DNA from: Paenibacillus riograndensis SBR5
GTDB taxonomy: Bacteria; Bacillota; Bacilli; Paenibacillales; Paenibacillaceae
Reading direction: 5' to 3'
Assembly: GCF_000981585.1 (NCBI RefSeq)
Contig: NZ_LN831776.1
Coordinates: 1,875,001 to 1,939,000, forward strand
DNA: 64,000 nucleotides
Shown: positions 59,901-64,000 of the stretch, piece after piece
How positions within the stretch are numbered: the stretch's first letter is position 1
How the letters are laid out: every line of letters begins with the position of its first letter
Notes under the pieces: generated by a model
The model's database searches: none
What the model was told of the DNA's origin: nothing
What the model saw: only the letters and a program-made list of their open reading frames with translations
Made by a program: the position numbers and the translations under genes

Positions 59901-62752
59901 ACAAGTGGTATCAGCTGGTAACCTCTGGTCTTAAGGATTTCAGCAGCGGTACAGCGTTGGTATACGTATCCGACGATATGTACAACTGGGAGTATAAGGG
60001 GCCATTATACGTCAGTGACAGAAGCCTGTATCCGGAGCTTGGCACGGTATGGGAACTGCCAGTGCTGCTGCCGTTAGGCAAGGATAGCACAGGCAAGCAG
60101 AAGTATATTTTCATGATCAACCCGCATGAGAAACCGGAGCAAGTTCCGCCGGCAAACGATGTGCTAAGAGATGTTGAGGTCTTTTACTGGATAGGCACCT
60201 GGGATAGAGATAACTTCAAGTTTATACCTGATCAGGACGCCCCCTCCAAAATGGATGTGGGGGATGGTTATTTGACCGCAGAGAGCGGGATGGTTACACC
60301 TGACGGAAGAACGGTCGTATACTCCATGGTGCAGAATGTAAGAACGCCGCAGGCTGAATATCAAGCCGGATGGGCGCATAATCTGGCGCTGCCGGTTTCC
60401 TTGAGCCTGGATGAGCATGATGAACTGCGCATTGAGCCGATTCAAGAATTGCAGAGTCTGCGGGGTGCCAAACTGGTGGATTTTGCAGACAAAAATCTGC
60501 AGGCAGCCAATCAATTGATCCAAAATGTCAAAGGCGACATGCTGGAGATTGTGATGGAGATTGATCCGGGGCAAGCCCAGAAATTCGGTCTTAAAGTGCG
60601 GCGCTCCGATAACGGCCAGGAGGAAACGCTGATTTACTATGACAAGACGGCCGGGACCTTCAATGTGGACCGGACCAAGAGCAGCATTGACCCGGATGTG
60701 CGTGTGGATGGCATCCAAGGCGGATATGTGGATCTGAAGGGAGAGAATCTGAAGCTCCATATTTTCCTGGACCGCTCGGTTGTCGAAGCCTTTGCCAATG
60801 ATAAGAAAAAACTGACCACACGTGTCTACGTAGGAAGATACGATTCCTTGGGCTTGCAGGTATGGGCCGACAACGATATTACGGTCAAGTCGATGGAAGT
60901 ATGGAATATGAATGCCTTGACGGGTGAACCGGCTGCTCCGGTCGATGTGCCTGACAACTGGGACAACTCCGTGTACACCGATATTACGGATCTGCCTAAC
61001 CATGATTTTGCCACAGGTGACTTAACAGGCTGGATTACGGAAGGGAACGCCTTCCAGAATGTCCATGTGACCGATGCCAAGTTCTTCTGGGACACGATCT
61101 ACTTCAATCCGTCGCATAAAATTCCGGGCGGCTATCATTTGTGGGGCTTCAACGAGGCAGCTGGCGGTGACAGCTTAACGGGAACGCTGAAATCGCAAAA
61201 GTTCGTCTTAGGCGGGAACGGCAAGATCAACTTCCTGGTCAGCGGCGGGCGTGATATCGATAAGCTCTATGTTGCGCTGGTCCGGGCATCGGACGGCAAA
61301 GAACTATTTAAAGAGACCGCCACGAATTATGAGGAGTATCAACGGAAGATTTGGGATGCGTCGCAGTATATCGGCCAGGAGCTTTACATCAAGGTGGTTG
61401 ACCAATCTACAGGCGGCTTCGGACATATTAACGTCGACGATTTCAATGTACCAGTCAAGGTGCAAAATCCGGTGAATCCGAATAACCCGGCCGGTCCGAC
61501 TGATCCGACTGATCCAACCGATCCAACCGATCCTGTCGGTCCGACTGACCCAAGCGGTCCAAGCGATCCGGCTGGTCCAAGTGACCCAAACGGTCCAAGT
61601 GCTCCGACAGATCCAACCGGTACAGTTGTCCCAACTAGTACTCCGGGCAGCCCTGTGATTCCGGCAAGCAAACCGGTGAGCCAGAGCAGCTTGTCATTTG
61701 AAATGGCAAAGGGAGAGCGGCAGGTGCTGTTCCCTGTGACCACGGCTGCAAATGACGGCAAGAATGCCCTGAAGATTAAAAATACAAATGTGGAAATCGA
61801 AGTCCCTGCAGAAGTATTGAAGGAATTGCAGGCACAGGTTACGGGCGGCGAGCTGGAACATGCGAAGATATCTTTTGAAATGGAAACTTTATCTTCAGAG
61901 CAAAGCAAAGAAAGGGTTGCGCAAGCCGGACAAAAGAATCAGGCAGCCATCTCTGCGGCTGGAGAGGTCTACGACTTCAAGTTGTCTATTGTGAAGCCCG
62001 ATGGAACGAAACTGACGCTTGAGAAGTTCTCCAAACCCGTCACAATCAGACTGACTGCACAGGAGAATGCCCAACAAGATCTGACGGGCATTTATTACAT
62101 CGCTGATGACGGAAGACTGGAGTATGTGGGTGGAACCTTTGCGGGCAGTAAATGGACAGCGAATGTGAGCCATTTCAGTACGTTTGCCGTCCTTACTTAT
62201 GACAAGTCGTTTGAAGATGTTAATGCCTCTTATTGGGCCTATGACGTAATTAAAAGAATGGCCGCGCAGCAAATGGTCTCAGGTGTGAGTGAAACGGCAT
62301 TCGCCCCGAAGCAAAAAGTGAGCAGGGCCGAATTCGCCTCCTTAATCACCCGTGCACTCGGAATATCAGCAACGAAGTCAGCCGTATTCAAGGATGTGGA
62401 ATCAACGAAGTGGTACGCTGCTTCCATTGCCGCAGCATACGAAGCGGGAATTGTAACCGGAAGAAGCACGGATACCTTTGCCCCGGAGGACACCATCAGA
62501 CGTGAAGAAATGGCGTCCATGATTTACAAAGCGTATCTGCTCCATACAGGACAGAACGCTGCCGTTAATCGCCAAAGTGATTTTAAGGATGCCGGTACGA
62601 TCAGCGGCTGGGCTGCAAATGCGGTCGCTGCCGTACAGGAGCTAGGATTAATCAGCGGGCGCGGGAACCACTTGTTCATGCCGCAGGAACAGGTTAACCG
62701 TGCAGAAAGTGCACAAGTCATCTCGCTGTTGCTGGATAAATTCAATAAATAA
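56948..62752 (+). CDS. SLH-anchored cell-surface LamG-GH32 protein with four fructan-type modules (1934 aa)
   Basis: Giant exported enzyme. Signal peptide to about 37 (GISAAAEAG); three N-terminal modules (about 75-240 NPSFETGDMSGW, 258-422 NPGFETGNLTGW, and a divergent 439-571 NPSFETGNLESW); LamG (about 575-808); GH32 (about 828-1323) with E849 in NWMNEAHAP, D975 in FRDPFVW and E1036 in VWELPV; a fourth module (about 1348-1505, HDFATGDLTGW); a Pro/Thr/Asp/Gly linker (about 1507-1575); a beta domain; and three SLH repeats (about 1756-1934). ATG 56948 is 7 bases after AAGGAGG. The SLH repeats hold it on the wall, so fructan is cut next to the importer. The Asp-to-Glu change is shared with two paralogues in the window. 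Confidence 0.9.
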   Translation: MKEIKRSRAWISKMVIGVMVLQLAAPGISAAAEAGVDAREAFTPKTDAALSVTDTVYHIPEADEGLSVTDTVYQIQNPSFETGDMSGWTVVRGQAFGPDSVSDETTWWAEQIPYNQEGTYHLNGWKYGEAATGVLRSSTFELGGSGWISFKLGGAKNPNKAYVNIVEAQTGQVIARYGNSAFADVGFPNPAQGLRLANMEQYKANLSGYLGKKLYVEIVDNATNDWGVVFADAFFMYHESEPAAGITATDIKPDFKRYQIENPGFETGNLTGWTVVEGEAFGPNSVSDETTYWVEQIPYNQEGTYHLNGLRYNETATGKLRSSTFELGGTGWITFRLGGGKHTDQVYVNVINADTGELIARYGNTEFNESGFPYPAQGLRLANMEQYKADLSKYIGKKLYVEIVDNGHADWGVIFADAFHTFNELVPEEGVMADNIMPTEIQNPSFETGNLESWTAQGNAFQVNNDAQAGKEGNYYVKSSLEGQGSITSNTFTLQGTGTINFTVLGINNPQDAYVALYDASTNTLLEKTGDVSANEKVSWKMQKHYNKRLYIKVIDQSNQASISVDAFQAHGTGTIFYMSLDEGAGKKALEEVSNLEHDVNYVFNNARYMDSKEPRWTPRGVKGSALLFDGYSNDIEVKAKDTVPVSDALTLEAWVAPRSYEWGDGNKLSAIVNQSDQDKAEGFALGMYRHGTWSMQAGIGGQWIQVWVKDHPLEKYKWNYVAATFDKKDGRIKLYLNGQEVASQATPVNVPISPSTENLVIGKNNRPVEFAGLFSYNMFSGLIDEVKLQNKALTGQEILAEYESVQTLHGGAVPEIPNGDIDEDPSVFDGDQHRPQYHAMPPQNWMNEAHAPIYYNGKYHLFYQHNPQGPYWHQIHWGHWVSDDMVHWENVRPALAPEAGTLDPDGVWSGSAAYDRDGNPVLFYTAGNDSLSPNQRTGLATPADLSDPNLEKWVKYPEPVTEQNGNGIHNEFRDPFVWYDKETDKWYQLVTSGLKDFSSGTALVYVSDDMYNWEYKGPLYVSDRSLYPELGTVWELPVLLPLGKDSTGKQKYIFMINPHEKPEQVPPANDVLRDVEVFYWIGTWDRDNFKFIPDQDAPSKMDVGDGYLTAESGMVTPDGRTVVYSMVQNVRTPQAEYQAGWAHNLALPVSLSLDEHDELRIEPIQELQSLRGAKLVDFADKNLQAANQLIQNVKGDMLEIVMEIDPGQAQKFGLKVRRSDNGQEETLIYYDKTAGTFNVDRTKSSIDPDVRVDGIQGGYVDLKGENLKLHIFLDRSVVEAFANDKKKLTTRVYVGRYDSLGLQVWADNDITVKSMEVWNMNALTGEPAAPVDVPDNWDNSVYTDITDLPNHDFATGDLTGWITEGNAFQNVHVTDAKFFWDTIYFNPSHKIPGGYHLWGFNEAAGGDSLTGTLKSQKFVLGGNGKINFLVSGGRDIDKLYVALVRASDGKELFKETATNYEEYQRKIWDASQYIGQELYIKVVDQSTGGFGHINVDDFNVPVKVQNPVNPNNPAGPTDPTDPTDPTDPVGPTDPSGPSDPAGPSDPNGPSAPTDPTGTVVPTSTPGSPVIPASKPVSQSSLSFEMAKGERQVLFPVTTAANDGKNALKIKNTNVEIEVPAEVLKELQAQVTGGELEHAKISFEMETLSSEQSKERVAQAGQKNQAAISAAGEVYDFKLSIVKPDGTKLTLEKFSKPVTIRLTAQENAQQDLTGIYYIADDGRLEYVGGTFAGSKWTANVSHFSTFAVLTYDKSFEDVNASYWAYDVIKRMAAQQMVSGVSETAFAPKQKVSRAEFASLITRALGISATKSAVFKDVESTKWYAASIAAAYEAGIVTGRSTDTFAPEDTIRREEMASMIYKAYLLHTGQNAAVNRQSDFKDAGTISGWAANAVAAVQELGLISGRGNHLFMPQEQVNRAESAQVISLLLDKFNK

Positions 62753-62780
62753 TAACTGCTAAAGGAACGGGGAATATTTA

Positions 62781-64000
62781 ATGAAGGAATTTTTCTATCG
62801 GCCGGAAAACGCTTGGGTAGGGGACGTAATCCCCTACTATGAAGACGGGGAATTTAAACTTTTTTATCTCCATGGCTGGAGAGACAATTACCGGGAAGGC
62901 CTTGATCATGGCTGGCATTTGCTTGGAACGAAGGATTTCGTGAATTACAGGGAAGATGGAGCTTGCAAAATCGAAGGCGGAACCGGCCATATTCTCAAAG
63001 TGGACGATGTCTATCATATGTTCTACTGTATTTTTCCTGAAGGGAAGCAGTTCGCCTGCCATGCCGTCAGCAAGGATTTGCGGACATGGGAGCCGATTCC
63101 TGAAGACACTTTTGGTCCGGATGGCGAAATTTATGAGCTGGCGGACTGGCGTGATCCCTTTGTATTCTGGAATGAAGAAGAGGGCCAATACTGGATGCTG
63201 ATCGCAGCGCTGGCCAAAGGACCGACGAACCGGAAAGGCTGCACGGGCTTGCTGTCATCTAAGGATCTCAAGCATTGGGAATACCGGGAGCCGCTGTATG
63301 CGCCGAACCTGCACGTGGGGGCGCATGAATGCCCGGACTTGTTCCGGATGGGGGACTGGTGGTACCTGATTTATTCCTCATATACGGGACGTTTCGGCAC
63401 CTTTTACCGGATGAGCCGTTCCTTGAACGGACCGTGGATTACGCCGCCGGAAGAAGCCTTTGATGGACGTGCATATTATGCCGCCAAGTCAGTATCCGAT
63501 GGACAGAAGCGTTATTTGTTCGGCTGGAATCCTACGAAGGAAGACGATCTGTTCGGCTGGAACCCTCCCAAAGCTCCAGGCAAAGATTATGATACCTGGG
63601 ATTGGGGCGGCAATCTGGTTGTGCATGAAATTGTACAGCGCCCGGACGGGACACTAGGCGTGAAAGCTCCGGAAACCGTAGACTCGGCTTTTGCCCGGCA
63701 GGTACCTGCTCATTTTTATGGAGTTGCTGGAGAGTGGTCGATTACGGATGAGGTGATCCGGTGCGAATCCCCGTATTCTTTTGCCGGCTGCATTACACAG
63801 GAGGAACTGCCCGATCAGTGCAAGATTTCTACAACTGTACGTTTCTCGGGATCGACCCAGGGCTTAGGGTTCATGCTTCGGGCGGGTGAAGGCCTTGATT
63901 TTGCCTACTATATCACGCTGGAGCCTGAGCGAAGCCGGATTGCCTTCCGGGGGCCGATTATGCAATCTGAAGAGGGAGGCAAAACCTTCCCTTATGATAT
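62781..64000 (+). CDS. GH32-like cytosolic glycosidase (3' truncated by window end)
   Basis: The frame is open to the end of the window (406 codons seen). A five-bladed propeller of the GH32/GH43 clan is followed by the start of a C-terminal sandwich. Likely triad: D15 in WVGDVIPYY, D125 in DWRDPFVFW and E183 in HECPDLF. It lacks the WMNDPNG signature and belongs to the divergent GH32 branch whose N-terminus reads GDVIPYY and LFYLHGWRD. No signal peptide. ATG 62781 follows AAAGGAACGGGG, 28 bases after the SLH-anchored gene and without a terminator between, so it is co-transcribed. It may act on fructo-oligosaccharides or fructose dianhydrides; the substrate cannot be read from the sequence. 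Confidence 0.85.
   Translation, partial: MKEFFYRPENAWVGDVIPYYEDGEFKLFYLHGWRDNYREGLDHGWHLLGTKDFVNYREDGACKIEGGTGHILKVDDVYHMFYCIFPEGKQFACHAVSKDLRTWEPIPEDTFGPDGEIYELADWRDPFVFWNEEEGQYWMLIAALAKGPTNRKGCTGLLSSKDLKHWEYREPLYAPNLHVGAHECPDLFRMGDWWYLIYSSYTGRFGTFYRMSRSLNGPWITPPEEAFDGRAYYAAKSVSDGQKRYLFGWNPTKEDDLFGWNPPKAPGKDYDTWDWGGNLVVHEIVQRPDGTLGVKAPETVDSAFARQVPAHFYGVAGEWSITDEVIRCESPYSFAGCITQEELPDQCKISTTVRFSGSTQGLGFMLRAGEGLDFAYYITLEPERSRIAFRGPIMQSEEGGKTFPYD

Noticed and set aside
61480..61640. Short repeats that could suggest a CRISPR array or minisatellite
   Set aside because: They encode the Pro/Thr/Asp/Gly linker of the SLH-anchored enzyme in frame; units are 6-12 bases without unique spacers.
1..64000. 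tRNA, rRNA, integrase, toxin-antitoxin or defence genes
   Set aside because: None was recognised on either strand in this reading; the accessory signals found are the MITE-like copies and AT-rich patches only.

Overview
The window looks like chromosomal DNA of a Paenibacillus-type spore-forming Firmicute. The evidence is an uninterrupted sigK, S-layer-homology (SLH) anchored exoenzymes, YesM/YesN-type two-component regulation, LplB/YtcP-type sugar importers without their own ATPase, strong AGGAGG ribosome binding sites and a moderate GC content, with a few AT-rich patches. No rRNA, tRNA, CRISPR array, integrase or IS transposase was recognised. Gene names rest on motif and context reading, not on a database search.

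Layout. (1) 1-8.0 kb: the end of a cystine/S-alkylcysteine uptake and salvage operon resembling the B. subtilis ytmI operon: permease, ATPase, two flavin monooxygenases and two M20 deacylases. It also holds a sarcosine-oxidase-like enzyme with no normal start codon and a DinB protein. (2) 8.1-11.7 kb: PspA/PspC envelope-stress pair, a YfbR-like HD nucleotidase, an unknown protein and a lipoprotein alpha-carbonic anhydrase. (3) 11.8-15.6 kb: a 1284-aa SLH-anchored metallophosphatase. (4) 15.8-21.1 kb: AraC regulator divergent from DUF2264, heparinase-like and GH88 genes (uronic-acid polysaccharide breakdown). (5) 21.2-27.7 kb: NSS symporter, SDR plus acetoacetate-decarboxylase-like pair divergent from a PucR-type regulator, sigK, and an AT-rich C1q-like protein. 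(6) 27.9-41.2 kb: sugar importer, YesN/YesM pair, ArsR-like regulator divergent from a GH2 gene, and a secreted GH43-CBM protein whose leader is a copy of the importer leader. (7) 41.2-42.5 kb: AT-rich island with a BtrH/C39-like protein, a 41-codon upstream frame and a decayed gene.

(8) 42.5-64.0 kb is a large fructan-utilisation locus and the most interesting region. It has a LacI-type regulator, a secreted GH32 protein, an importer, an in-frame fructokinase-GH32 fusion, an intracellular LamG-GH32 protein, a 1934-aa SLH-anchored GH32 protein and a further GH32-like enzyme running off the end. Recurrent operators (GTAATCGTTTAC-like) and two sites matching the CcpA cre consensus tie it together. 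The three LamG-GH32 paralogues all carry Glu where GH32 enzymes carry their Asp nucleophile. Two of them also carry six copies of a shared roughly 160-aa module. The inferred flow is: surface and secreted enzymes cut a fructan, the importer takes up the oligosaccharides, and the cytosolic enzymes hydrolyse them and phosphorylate the fructose.

A 216-bp MITE-like element is present twice (15767-15982 and 43790-44005), about 98% identical. One copy abuts a stop codon; the other lies in the leader of the secreted GH32 gene, between its operator/cre sites and the coding region.
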